Of a DNA stretch of 64,000 bases, positions 24,528-32,659 are shown one piece after another. Source of the DNA: CAYGAG01 sp964347765 (lineage in GTDB: Archaea; Thermoproteota; Bathyarchaeia; Bathyarchaeales; Bathycorpusculaceae). Position numbers and translations under genes: made by a program. The notes below the pieces were generated by a model. It saw only the letters and a list, made by a program, of their open reading frames with translations. It ran no database searches and was not told the DNA's origin. The stretch's first letter is position 1. Every line of letters starts with the position of its first letter. The stretch lies in contig CAYGAG010000004.1 of assembly GCA_964347765.1 (NCBI GenBank), positions 30,694 through 94,693 of the forward strand. Reading direction: 5' to 3'.

Positions 24528-26135
24528 TTAAGGCAGTTCTTGGATCAAAGACTCATATTCTTTTTCTGACAGCCAGCCTTCTTCTTTGAGGTTCTCTAAT
24601 CCGATTCTGATAGATCCAAGTGAATCCTTTGATAGTGTGTTGGCTCGGGAACAGGCTTCGTTCATCTCTCGATTGAAGACAACAGTTCGATTCATTAGTG
24701 AAGGGAATTTGTTCAAAAATGAGGTCATCTCTTGTGATCGTGATTGAAGCAATTGTTTGACTTTAGGTTTGCGTAAGGCTCCTTTGAGTTTTACCGATAG
24801 CCCTATGGTATTTACCATTGAGGGAGCGAAAGTTGCATAGCGTGTGCCCGAGCTGGACTGGAAAGCGGCCAAATAAAATGGTATATAGATCAGTATTGGT
24901 CCGTCTCGAAATCTTCTGATGCCAAGCTCGTTGAACTCGTTTAGGGTCTTCTCTCGATTCTTGGCCAACTTGTCCATCTTAGAGATCATGTTGGAGGTTA
25001 GTTCCTCGAGCTTCTCCATCTCGTCTTCATATATCTGTATTTTGGCGTCTCTTGAAGACTCGACTTCCATCAGGTCTTTCCTGACTTCCTTAATCTTGGC
25101 GTCGCGTTCAGACTTCAATTCGAAGATCTTGCGGTTTTTCTCGTCCTTGACATCTTCTATCTTCTTGTTGACTTGTTTCAGTTCAGCGTTGATTTCGGAG
25201 AGTTGTGATTTCAAGTCGTCTTTCTTCTCTCTCCATCGTTGCTCGCTTCCACGATCTTTGTTGATAGCGGAGGTCTTGATTTCTGCTTCACTTTGTTCAA
25301 CTTCTCGAATCAGCTGGTTTTCGGTCTTTTCAAGCTTTATCTTTTCTTGTTGCAGAATCACCAATTCGTCTTCAGCATCTCTGGAATATTCTGTCACTTG
25401 TTCGCCGTATTCTTCACGAATTTCATCCATCAATTTTGAGATAGAAGAATCTTGCTCCTCGATCTGCTGTTTGAATTCTTCCCTAGTTTTTCTTATCTCG
25501 TTGCGGATCAGCTTCAGAAAGCTTTGGGTCGTTTCTTCTAGAACTCTCATAGTGGAGTAGAGGACGTCAACATCTTTGGTAAGTTTGGATTTCTGATCTT
25601 GAAGTTCCTCCATTGTGCTGATGATTGAGGATTCATCAATTGTAGGTGAAATAGTCACGACGTTGGGTGGTGATTCCTTCTTGGGTTTGGCTTCTGTTAG
25701 ATATGACTTCAGGTCGCCTAGAATTTCGTGATCGGTCATGAGACCGCTTATTGTTTCGGTCTTCTGGCTACTTGGAATGTTGAAGTAATTGAGATTGTCT
25801 GAGAGAAATGTGGTGTAGGCCTGACGCGTTTTAGAGGTTTTCTTCATGTTGTCGAGGAAACCTTGTATATCAGGGAGCCTGTGGTATGAAAATTTCTGTG
25901 AGGTTGTGCTTAATCCGTCGAAAAAGAAGTTGACCTTGCCGAGACTCGTGAGCCAAAAGGGGTAGAAGACCTCTGTGATGAAAGCCAACGTTTCTATAGA
26001 TTGCTTCAAGAGGACTCCACGACCCTTTGCCCTTTCAAGCTCAGCTAGACAGAAGATTGCAGCTCTCTCACTTTCTTTGGTGAAGGGTTCCTTGCGATCC
26101 TTAGACGGGCTAGAGAAGGGAAGGAAATACTTCAA
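24528..26135 (-). CDS. Large coiled-coil protein of unknown function
   Basis: 535 residues. Residues 1-120 are mostly helical with aromatic patches; 170-425 form a long heptad-rich coiled coil (repeated KxxLxxx, EKIKLEKTENQL, DAKIKEVRKDL), and the last 100 residues form a compact domain with a hydrophobic segment, GPILIYIPFYLAAF. It recalls SMC-like or tether proteins, but no ATPase motifs are present, so it is not an SMC. It is monocistronic, upstream of an A/T-rich promoter shared with the small membrane gene at 26329. A structural or membrane-tethering role is a guess. Confidence 0.7.
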   Translation of the reverse strand: MKYFLPFSSPSKDRKEPFTKESERAAIFCLAELERAKGRGVLLKQSIETLAFITEVFYPFWLTSLGKVNFFFDGLSTTSQKFSYHRLPDIQGFLDNMKKTSKTRQAYTTFLSDNLNYFNIPSSQKTETISGLMTDHEILGDLKSYLTEAKPKKESPPNVVTISPTIDESSIISTMEELQDQKSKLTKDVDVLYSTMRVLEETTQSFLKLIRNEIRKTREEFKQQIEEQDSSISKLMDEIREEYGEQVTEYSRDAEDELVILQQEKIKLEKTENQLIREVEQSEAEIKTSAINKDRGSEQRWREKKDDLKSQLSEINAELKQVNKKIEDVKDEKNRKIFELKSERDAKIKEVRKDLMEVESSRDAKIQIYEDEMEKLEELTSNMISKMDKLAKNREKTLNEFNELGIRRFRDGPILIYIPFYLAAFQSSSGTRYATFAPSMVNTIGLSVKLKGALRKPKVKQLLQSRSQEMTSFLNKFPSLMNRTVVFNREMNEACSRANTLSKDSLGSIRIGLENLKEEGWLSEKEYESLIQELP

Positions 26136-26328
26136 AATATTCTGATCCGTCCGAGTAGCCCCCTTTACACCGTATCATTTTACATTTGGGACTAAGGTTG
26201 ATTTATAACTTGCGAAATAGCATACGAGATCCAGTATCCTGCCAAGGTCGCGTTTCGGCGTATCTTTGGCAAAGTTTAACAGTGTAGTCGTCGCTTTCAT
26301 AGACAAGCAACGTGCGCAGGTATAGTGT

Positions 26329-26658
26329 ATGACTGAGAAGAAAGAAGAAATCGTTGTACCAGGCCCAAGCAAACCTGTTACTCATCCTGAGAAAGAGGCT
26401 CAGAAGAAGGCGGAGAAAGCCCTTGAGGAAGAACGATTCAATGTACTTCAAGTCTCATGTAAAATCGGCACATCTTTCAGCGCTTCACTGTTGGTAGCGG
26501 GAACCTTACTTTCCATTCTTCTCTTATACGCTTTCTTGACAGGGCAGATCGATAGGATAATACTGTCGAGTGAATATGCTCTCCCAAGCCTATTAGTCTG
26601 GGTCTTTGTAGGTCTAACTAACGTCTTAGGCGGCTTTTTGTTAATGGGAAGTAGATAA
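26329..26658 (+). CDS. Small two-helix membrane protein with charged N-tail
   Basis: 109 residues: a highly charged N-terminal 37 residues (KPVTHPEKEAQKKAEKALEE), then helix one at about 46-70 and helix two at about 86-107 ending GGFLLMGSR. The C-terminal half matches the family seen at 22579 and 29829. Its stop overlaps a dockerin-like fragment in another frame. Divergent from the coiled-coil gene. Function unknown. Confidence 0.6.
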   Translation: MTEKKEEIVVPGPSKPVTHPEKEAQKKAEKALEEERFNVLQVSCKIGTSFSASLLVAGTLLSILLLYAFLTGQIDRIILSSEYALPSLLVWVFVGLTNVLGGFLLMGSR

Positions 26659-26755
26659 TCCGAGAGCGTACGGGTACGACATCTATAAAAACGGAAAGAT
26701 CGACTTGCGAGACATACAGGCAGTGGCGAGACGCTTTGGAGAAACCGAAGAATAA
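26654..26755 (+). pseudogene. Orphan half-dockerin repeat
   Basis: In frame and ending at TAA 26755, the DNA encodes DIYKNGKIDLRDIQAVARRFGE, split here as DIYKNGKIDLRD plus IQAVARRFGE: one calcium loop and its helix, as in dockerin type I repeats. There is no start codon, and the frame lies directly past the end of the small membrane gene in a different register. It looks like the end of a lost surface protein. Confidence 0.5.
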
Positions 26756-26785
26756 TAACGCTTTGGAAAGGCCAGTTTCCATTCA

Positions 26786-27679
26786 CTAAGCATGTCCGCC
26801 GGCATCATCCAGTCTCTTCGCTTCCTCCAATGCCTTTATTGCAACTTCAATCATGTCATCACTTGGCTCTCTAGTTGTTAGCCGCTGAAATGCGAGACCC
26901 GGTATTGTCAGAATCTTCATGACTATGGAGCCCCTATACCTGCCACTGAGTTTCAGAAGCTCGTAAGATATGGCTCCAATCACCGGGATTAGGAGCAGTC
27001 TGTATGCAAGCCTTGCAACAAACCCCGGATTCGACATTATGGAGAAGAACACGATGCTTACGAGTAAGACAATGAAGATGAATGAGGTCCCACATCTAGG
27101 ATGCAGTCTCGAGAATTTCTTCACGTTCGGAACATTCAATGTTACGTCAGCCTCATATGCGTTTATTGTCTTGTGCTCTGCCCCATGATACTGCAATACT
27201 CTTTTGAACTCACTCCACATGGCTATCAAAGTTAGGTAAAGAAGAAACATTGAAAGACGTACTACTGCTTCAACGATGTTAAAAACCAATCCTTTCAGAT
27301 TTAGCAATTGAGTTAGAAGTAAAGGCGCAACAATGAAGAAGGAAGCGAACAGCACCGCCGTGACGACTGCTACTGCAAACTCTTTATTAGTAAATTCTTC
27401 CTCTTCACCCAGAACTGTATTCGCAGAGAAATAGATTCCTTTGAGACCAAAATAGAAGGTTTCAAACAATGCGATGATGCCTCTTAGAAACGGTAATCCA
27501 AGAATCCTGTATCTCTTAGTCAGAGAATCTATCTTCTCGGTTGAAGTCGATATCTCGCTGTTCGGTTCTCTGACACACATCACCAAATGGTTGCGAGAAC
27601 GCATCATCACACCTTCTATCAGGGCTTGTCCACCAAATGCTAGAGAATCTTCCTTTCTTTCTTGAGCGAACAACTTCAT
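26786..27679 (-). CDS. DUF1385 membrane protein (YqhQ-like)
   Basis: 297 residues with the DUF1385 signature: GGQALIEGVMMRS near the N-terminus, LPFLRGIIAL, then YHGAEHKTINAYE and RLHPRCGTSF, plus four or more helices. The conserved histidines, glutamates and cysteine suggest a metal-binding membrane enzyme, but the biochemistry is unknown. The family is widespread in Firmicutes and archaea. The C-terminal 30 residues are charged and cytosolic. Confidence 0.88.
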   Translation of the reverse strand: MKLFAQERKEDSLAFGGQALIEGVMMRSRNHLVMCVREPNSEISTSTEKIDSLTKRYRILGLPFLRGIIALFETFYFGLKGIYFSANTVLGEEEEFTNKEFAVAVVTAVLFASFFIVAPLLLTQLLNLKGLVFNIVEAVVRLSMFLLYLTLIAMWSEFKRVLQYHGAEHKTINAYEADVTLNVPNVKKFSRLHPRCGTSFIFIVLLVSIVFFSIMSNPGFVARLAYRLLLIPVIGAISYELLKLSGRYRGSIVMKILTIPGLAFQRLTTREPSDDMIEVAIKALEEAKRLDDAGGHA

Positions 27680-27718
27680 ACCTCAGAAGAAAAATGCTGA
27701 TCTTATATTCTTTTGCGA

Positions 27719-27820
27719 TCATGACGGATCTTCTCCAAGTGGAACCTTGTGCGATACCGGCTCGTCTCCACCTGAAAGGACATTGACCAGTACCGCACAG
27801 GCCTTGACTTCTATCTGCAA
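27719..27820 (-). CDS. Possible small conserved protein (33 aa or more)
   Basis: Between the HAD and DUF1385 genes, same strand, a frame reads IEVKACAVLVNVLSGGDEPV then SHKVPLGEDPS and stops. The sequence is protein-like with alternating beta pattern. The TTG at 27820 is the first standard start; an ATT at 27835, overlapping the HAD stop, would add five residues. No ribosome site is evident. Family unknown; could be a short cotranscribed peptide. Confidence 0.4.
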   Translation of the reverse strand: MQIEVKACAVLVNVLSGGDEPVSHKVPLGEDPS

Positions 27821-27830
27821 GAGATGCTTG

Positions 27831-28541
27831 TCAATTCATGTAGGCAAAGATTTCCTGAAGGCTTGTGATAGTTCTCAACTCATCTACCTCGTTGGTATTG
27901 ACTCGTCTTCTTCGTATCAGTATGGCTTTCATGCCTACATTCTCTGCTCCTCTGTAATCCGCGTCTATGACATCTCCTACAAACAGAGCTTCTTGTGACT
28001 TAACGCCTAAGCTTTTGAGAGCGTATCTGAAAACAGCAGGATGCGGTTTCTCTCTCCCTATTGTGTTTGCGCCGACTATGACCTCGAACAGTTCTCGCTT
28101 AAGACCTGACCTCTCCAATATTGCATGTATGTCTTCTTCATATCCTGTTGAAACGAGTCCAGTTTTCAAACCAGTCTGCTTCAGTTTGTGTATGGTCTCA
28201 TGAGCATCAGGATAAGCCTCGCATTCAGTGTGATCATACCATTTTGCCTGGATCATTTCAGCAAGCCTTTCGTTTTCAGGAACATCAAGATTCTTCAAGA
28301 CGAACGAGTTCCACTTGCTCCAATACTCTTCATAGGGAAGTTTGCCATACATGGAACGGTATCCGAGATTTTTAAAATCGAGTTCAGTCTTCACAATTGC
28401 CGGTTTGATTTCTTCAAGGGACTTGGTAATCCCCAGCGAAGACAGCACTCTGTGAAACACTACCTCAGTAACCCATACTTTCACTAAGGTGTTTCCGAGA
28501 TCGAACAGGACTGCCTTAATCTTCAGATGGCGCACATCCAT
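27831..28541 (-). CDS. HAD-superfamily hydrolase
   Basis: 236 residues. Motif I is FDLGNTLVK near residue 14 (the second aspartate of DxDx is replaced by glycine-asparagine, as in several HAD phosphatase subgroups), motif II LVSTGYEED, and motifs III-IV KPHPAVFRY plus FVGDVIDADYRGAENVGM. A helical cap lies between motifs I and II. It is likely a phosphatase or dehalogenase-like enzyme of phosphoglycolate-phosphatase type; the substrate is unknown. It precedes the small ORF and DUF1385 on the same strand. Confidence 0.82.
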   Translation of the reverse strand: MDVRHLKIKAVLFDLGNTLVKVWVTEVVFHRVLSSLGITKSLEEIKPAIVKTELDFKNLGYRSMYGKLPYEEYWSKWNSFVLKNLDVPENERLAEMIQAKWYDHTECEAYPDAHETIHKLKQTGLKTGLVSTGYEEDIHAILERSGLKRELFEVIVGANTIGREKPHPAVFRYALKSLGVKSQEALFVGDVIDADYRGAENVGMKAILIRRRRVNTNEVDELRTITSLQEIFAYMN

Positions 28542-28634
28542 AACTAGAGAGCATAACCGCCATGTAGAATAAAACGCTTGTGAAGTTATGCTTGATGCGA
28601 ACCTGTGCTCAGTGATATTTCATACGTTGCTACC

Positions 28635-29174
28635 TTAAGCTTCAATCCGTTCTAGAACTTTGAGTACTCCGGCTTCTTCAGCCCTTCCTTTGAGGTATTC
28701 TCTGTCCAGTTTGCCTTTTTGGAGGGTTAGCACACTCTTCACATCTTGTTCGTCGGTTGCTCCGCGATCAGGTCTGGCCAGCTTGTTTATGATTAGATCC
28801 TCTGGGGAAATTATCCATGCTTCAACTTCAGGACTTAGTTTGGCCTTTCTTCTTCTTTTCAAAGTCTCACTGTCGAAGGTGATTCCATCCGGTCTTAACC
28901 ATAGTTCAATCTCCACCTTCTCCTTTGTATCCAAGATGACAAAGACAGGGTTCAAGAATGAGGAGACAGCTGGCTTGAAGCTGATTGATCTTAACCATCT
29001 GCATAGACTTCTGAACTCTTCTACTGTCTCTATCCGTACGGCTAAGTCAAGATCAACGGTTGTTCTGATCCTTCCGTAAAATGGTAAGGCGTAGCCTCCT
29101 ATAATCATGTTTGGAATGTTCTTTTCTTCAAGTAGACTGAGAAGTCTCTGAAGAGATCTTAATATTGCGGGCAA
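28635..29174 (-). CDS. AbiEii-like nucleotidyltransferase
   Basis: 179 residues with the pol-beta nucleotidyltransferase pattern of AbiEii/MNT-type proteins: IIGGYALPFYGRIRTTVDLDLAV, where GG, R-x-T and D-x-D line the active site, and WIISPEDLIINKLARPDRGATDEQD, the conserved second half. Such enzymes act as toxins in type IV/VII toxin-antitoxin systems or as tRNA/protein nucleotidyltransferases. It overlaps the upstream HTH gene by 47 nt, a tight pair resembling AbiEi/AbiEii. Confidence 0.75.
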   Translation of the reverse strand: MPAILRSLQRLLSLLEEKNIPNMIIGGYALPFYGRIRTTVDLDLAVRIETVEEFRSLCRWLRSISFKPAVSSFLNPVFVILDTKEKVEIELWLRPDGITFDSETLKRRRKAKLSPEVEAWIISPEDLIINKLARPDRGATDEQDVKSVLTLQKGKLDREYLKGRAEEAGVLKVLERIEA

Positions 29175-29547
29175 TCGCGTTCAACTCCATAAAGAGGTCG
29201 AATGGTGAATGACCATTTTCAATGAGTCGCTTAGCATACAATGCATCTTCTACAGCATGTTCCAGATCTTCCTTTCCAGCTCTCAGCGGTTTCGTCATTA
29301 GTCGCCTGTGAGTTTTTATGAAGTCCAAGCCCAAAGGCGTGCATGCCATCTTCTTCTTAGGTCTGCCCCGTTTGGAATGGCGTGCGCCATCACTCTGCAC
29401 CTCCATGATGAGGCCTTCATCTTCCATCTTTTTTATCAGGCTGATGACGTGTGAAGGAGCCCACCTCAATTCTTCGGCCATCTCTCTGACACCTCGTCCT
29501 ACTGGTGTAATAGCTTCAAGTATCCGTGCCCTCTGATCTGTGGACAT
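29128..29547 (-). CDS. Winged-helix regulator paired with the nucleotidyltransferase
   Basis: 139 residues. Residues 1-75 form a MarR-like winged helix (GVREMAEELRWAPSHVISLIKKM then a KRGRPKKKMACTPLG wing), followed by a helical C-terminal segment. The 3' end overlaps the nucleotidyltransferase start by 47 nt, so the two are coupled. By analogy with AbiEi it could repress its own promoter and neutralise the downstream enzyme; that is inference. Confidence 0.7.
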   Translation of the reverse strand: MSTDQRARILEAITPVGRGVREMAEELRWAPSHVISLIKKMEDEGLIMEVQSDGARHSKRGRPKKKMACTPLGLDFIKTHRRLMTKPLRAGKEDLEHAVEDALYAKRLIENGHSPFDLFMELNAIARNIKISSETSQST

Positions 29548-29688
29548 TTTGTTTCTCCAGTAGAAACAAATTCCTAGCCAGCTATTTAAAGCCTCCGCTC
29601 AAAACCTCCTCAGGAACAACCTTTCTCGCGAGAGAGGATGGCATGAGCAGAGATTCAGATATGAGACGTGAAGTAGAGATCGAGCCCT

Positions 29689-29793
29689 GACGTAGATATG
29701 GACAACGACGGCAAGATCAACCTCAAAGACATAGAGGGGGCGCCTAGAGCGCACGCTGAGATGTCTTTCGCAGGACTCCCTCGCGTGCGCTAG
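29689..29793 (+). pseudogene. Second orphan dockerin-like repeat
   Basis: The frame encodes DVDMDNDGKINLKDIEGAPR and ends at TAG 29793. DMDNDGKINLKD has all five oxygen ligands of a dockerin calcium loop. The helix that should follow is lost. A stop closes the frame just upstream, and no signal peptide or mature domain is attached. It lies beyond the 3' end of another small two-helix membrane gene (29829), on the opposite strand. Confidence 0.45.
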
Positions 29794-29828
29794 TAGATGG
29801 TCAGGAGTGAGAAGCAGACGGCAGATTT

Positions 29829-30056
29829 TCATCGTGAACGGAGAAGAAGAATTCCGCCGAAAATGTCAAGAACCCCGACTGAAGCCATCAAAGCGACGAG
29901 TACGTTGTCTTCAATGAAATCCTGAATATCGATGGCCTGCGCAACGACAAGATATGTCAAAGCTAAGACTAAGAATCCCACTAAAGATAAGATTCCTCCC
30001 AAGGCGATCTTCAATCGTTGCTTCTTAGAGAAGTAGGACATTGCACTGACCACCAC
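29829..30056 (-). CDS. Small two-helix membrane protein
   Basis: 75 residues (70 from the internal ATG at 30041). Basic start (YFSKKQRLK), helix one about 15-38, acidic linker IDIQDFIEDN, helix two about 50-71, ending GGILLLRSR. It is the closest relative in the window of the protein at 26329, sharing the helix-linker-helix plan and C-terminal G-G-x-L-L-x-x-S-R. Function unknown; possibly a modulator of a membrane partner. Confidence 0.65.
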   Translation of the reverse strand: MVVSAMSYFSKKQRLKIALGGILSLVGFLVLALTYLVVAQAIDIQDFIEDNVLVALMASVGVLDIFGGILLLRSR

Positions 30057-30152
30057 TTGATATTCCAGAAGGGAAAAATAACGTTATCGCTACATCTGGG
30101 TTAAGCTTTCGCTTGTTCTTCACAAAAAAAGGCGGAGCGCCTTTGCGTGTCA

Positions 30153-31637
30153 TCAGAAATTCAAAGCTGGGGCTTTCTTTCTTCGCCTGACAACTAGTGC
30201 AACTATCCCGACTACGGCAAGCACAATGACCCCTAGGAATATCAAACCGATGAGTCCTTCAAATGGTTGTGGACCTGTCTCCTCAGCGATCGTTGAGTAA
30301 GCTATGAAAGTTGGATCATGTGTTACTCTATATCCGCTATAGACTGGATAGGAGATTATGTAGAAGTAGTCGGCGTAGGTCATATTGAGTAGATGATTTC
30401 TTGCCTGTTCATACAAGGGTCTGTCCATATGAGCTAGTGCCAAAGGGATGTACTTCATCAGGAACGTGTGGATGTGGAATATGGGGTTTCTGGCAAATCC
30501 GTCTCGTTGGGCAGTTCTTGGAATGGCGGTGTAATTTGTTGCAGTCCCGGATGTGTAGTTATGCAAGGTGTAATTGTTTTTCATTGCAAAATCCACGTCG
30601 AAGATCTTTTCGCCATCATCAGCGAAGGTTGATATTGCGTCGTTGCCGACGACGATTTCATCATTGGCTACATTCTGCCCATCTACGCTGCTGCTGGTTG
30701 TGTGGTGAAGCCCTGCGGATGCTTGGAAAAGCACAATGCTCATGCTGATTCCATGTCTGTCTAGAAACTCGTGGATTGTTTCATTTGAATATCGTGACTG
30801 GTTTAAGCGGTAGCAGCCTGTGCTGTTGTAATGCACTATTACTGGGAAGATCCACCACCATGTGTCTACAACCCAGAGATCAGTCATTCTTCCGATGACG
30901 TAGTTGCTGACGATTGTTGCTGTGTTGTTTGTTGGATCAAGTTTAAATTCATAGCTGAAAGTTAGCTCTTCGTAGACGCTGATTGCAACCGGTATGCTTT
31001 GGTATGATGCGTTATCCGGATCTATGTTGATGCGCCACCATATTGCGGTGAGGTTCGTGTAGGTCATTCCCCACCGCCAAGTGTTTTCATCCGGTTGTGT
31101 CATGGGAATGGTCTTCGTTTTGCTATTCAGGGCCGGCGTATCTGTTGATATCAAGGATGAAAGGTCGAAACCCATGCTGAAGGATGCGTACAGAGTGTCG
31201 TTTTTGTCAGGTGATCCTTCGTGAACAGTTCTCGCTGACTCGTTGTAGGCTAGCAGCATTATATATGAAGACGCGGTCACGACATCCTTCTTCAGGTCTG
31301 CAGTCTTGTAGTGCATCATTAAAGTCTGAATTGGTAAGGTTACCGCTAACTTTCCGAGACCCATTGTTATGTTTGAAAGGCCTGCGTACAACATCTGAAC
31401 CCCAGACTGATTCACATAGTTCATGTAAAGATAGGCATGCGAACCTGCAGGTGGTCGTGGCTTGCCATGAGAAGCAGCATAGACATCAACATATTCCAGA
31501 TAGTCTATGGTCTTAGACCAGCTTTCCTGTTTGAAGTCGTCTGGCATTAAGTAGTCCACAGCCAAGCTTGGCGTCATAATAGAGATTGTCAACGCAAAGG
31601 TTATGAGCAAAACTAAGGCGGAGTGCCTCTTTTTCAA
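30153..31637 (-). CDS. Large surface protein, signal peptide and C-terminal anchor
   Basis: 494 residues. An N-terminal signal peptide (KKRHSALVLLITFALTIS, cleavage near residue 27), an ectodomain of about 420 residues rich in N-x-S/T sites, aromatic residues and beta strands, then one C-terminal helix (GLIGLIFLGVIVLAVVGIVALVV) followed by RRRKK as a cytosolic stop. The topology is that of an anchored, probably glycosylated archaeal surface protein. No catalytic motif or known domain was recognised. Monocistronic. Confidence 0.7.
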   Translation of the reverse strand: MKKRHSALVLLITFALTISIMTPSLAVDYLMPDDFKQESWSKTIDYLEYVDVYAASHGKPRPPAGSHAYLYMNYVNQSGVQMLYAGLSNITMGLGKLAVTLPIQTLMMHYKTADLKKDVVTASSYIMLLAYNESARTVHEGSPDKNDTLYASFSMGFDLSSLISTDTPALNSKTKTIPMTQPDENTWRWGMTYTNLTAIWWRINIDPDNASYQSIPVAISVYEELTFSYEFKLDPTNNTATIVSNYVIGRMTDLWVVDTWWWIFPVIVHYNSTGCYRLNQSRYSNETIHEFLDRHGISMSIVLFQASAGLHHTTSSSVDGQNVANDEIVVGNDAISTFADDGEKIFDVDFAMKNNYTLHNYTSGTATNYTAIPRTAQRDGFARNPIFHIHTFLMKYIPLALAHMDRPLYEQARNHLLNMTYADYFYIISYPVYSGYRVTHDPTFIAYSTIAEETGPQPFEGLIGLIFLGVIVLAVVGIVALVVRRRKKAPALNF

Positions 31638-32408
31638 TGTTTATTCGCCTCTTTTGATCTAACAGCTGAAAAGCGACCCATTAAGCTTATGAACTCAGAA
31701 TAAATATCCCAAGACTCGCTGTTTTATAAACGGACCTAGCTTTGGACATCAGCGTTCACTCTAATCTCAGAGTTGATCAGCAAAGCTTCTCGGACAGTAA
31801 AGATGGAGTAGAATTGCTGACGCATGTCGTAATCAAAGTACGACAAATTGAAGCGCTCGTTTTGGACGAAGAAGTTGTCAGACACATGCATGTTTTGTCA
31901 AGCAGAAATTAAGATAACCATCAGCCTGATCAAATTTTTCACTTCTCCACTGTCCTACTATTCCCACGTTGTCATGCTTGGAATGGGGATCTCTTATGTA
32001 TTGGTTGATATCTGTAGTAGCAGTTTTGAAACCTTCGCATATCTAGCTGACTGAAAAAATGGATTCTAAATATAGAAGATTTTTATAGTATGTTGTTGCT
32101 TACATGGCTTTGTTGCGAGGGGAATCTGGGGGAGACCAATTTTAATCCGAAACCTTCCCCCTTCTCTTCTCTCCTTTCTCCCCCTTTCTCCCCTCATTCC
32201 CCTCTCATAAGTGCAAGATCTACATAAAACCTGCTTTACGATTTTGTGTAAAAAACCTTTGACCATCATTACATGAGGTTCTACCGAGTTGTGCAGTCCT
32301 GCAGCTGAGCACAGGATCTAGGCTTCCTTTCAAGGAGCATTTAAGATATATAGTTATTGACAGCGTTTTACGACAGAATTCAATTCAGAAGGAGGATTGT
32401 TAGCAGTT
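31638..32408. other. Long intergenic region with a homopyrimidine tract
   Basis: No gene is supported; frames at 31848 and 32066 lack start signals and recognisable sequence. Bases 32153-32195 are 43 consecutive pyrimidines on the plus strand, followed after one A by ten more, giving at least four runs of four or five G on the minus strand. GGGGGA at 32129-32134 could pair with the first C-run (TCCCCC). A TATA-like GATATATAG at 32345-32353 and GGAGGA at 32391 lead into the next small ORF. Confidence 0.5.
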
Positions 32409-32543
32409 ATGGTTGTTCTGCTGATTTGCACAGGACCCACTTTTTTCTTTCCTCATGAGCACAGTCTACTGAATTTCGACGTAACCGTTCAAGGCTTGGA
32501 GAATGGTCGAGCGGAAAATCTTGGATCATATCAATGGTACTGA
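32409..32543 (+). CDS. Possible small exported peptide (44 aa)
   Basis: From ATG 32409 (an in-frame TTG lies at 32397) the frame encodes a hydrophobic start, MVVLLICTGPTFFF, then a polar tail that includes FDVTVQGLENGRAENLG. GGAGGA lies 12 nt upstream and a TATA element about 57 nt upstream. The start resembles a signal peptide or single TM helix. It might be an intact small membrane peptide or the 5' end of a decayed secreted protein. Confidence 0.35.
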   Translation: MVVLLICTGPTFFFPHEHSLLNFDVTVQGLENGRAENLGSYQWY

Positions 32544-32659
32544 ACTTGGCTATTCAGAACAAGGGGTGAATTAATGCTGAAGGATTACAGGGATTAAAGA
32601 ATCTCATATCTCGTCTTTGCACGGGCTGGTTTATGAATGGTTGAAAAGCTGTGCCATGA

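Noticed and set aside
31848..32269. Frames at 31848 (+) and 32066 (-)
   Set aside because: The second is only a translation of the homopurine tract; the first has no start signal or family.
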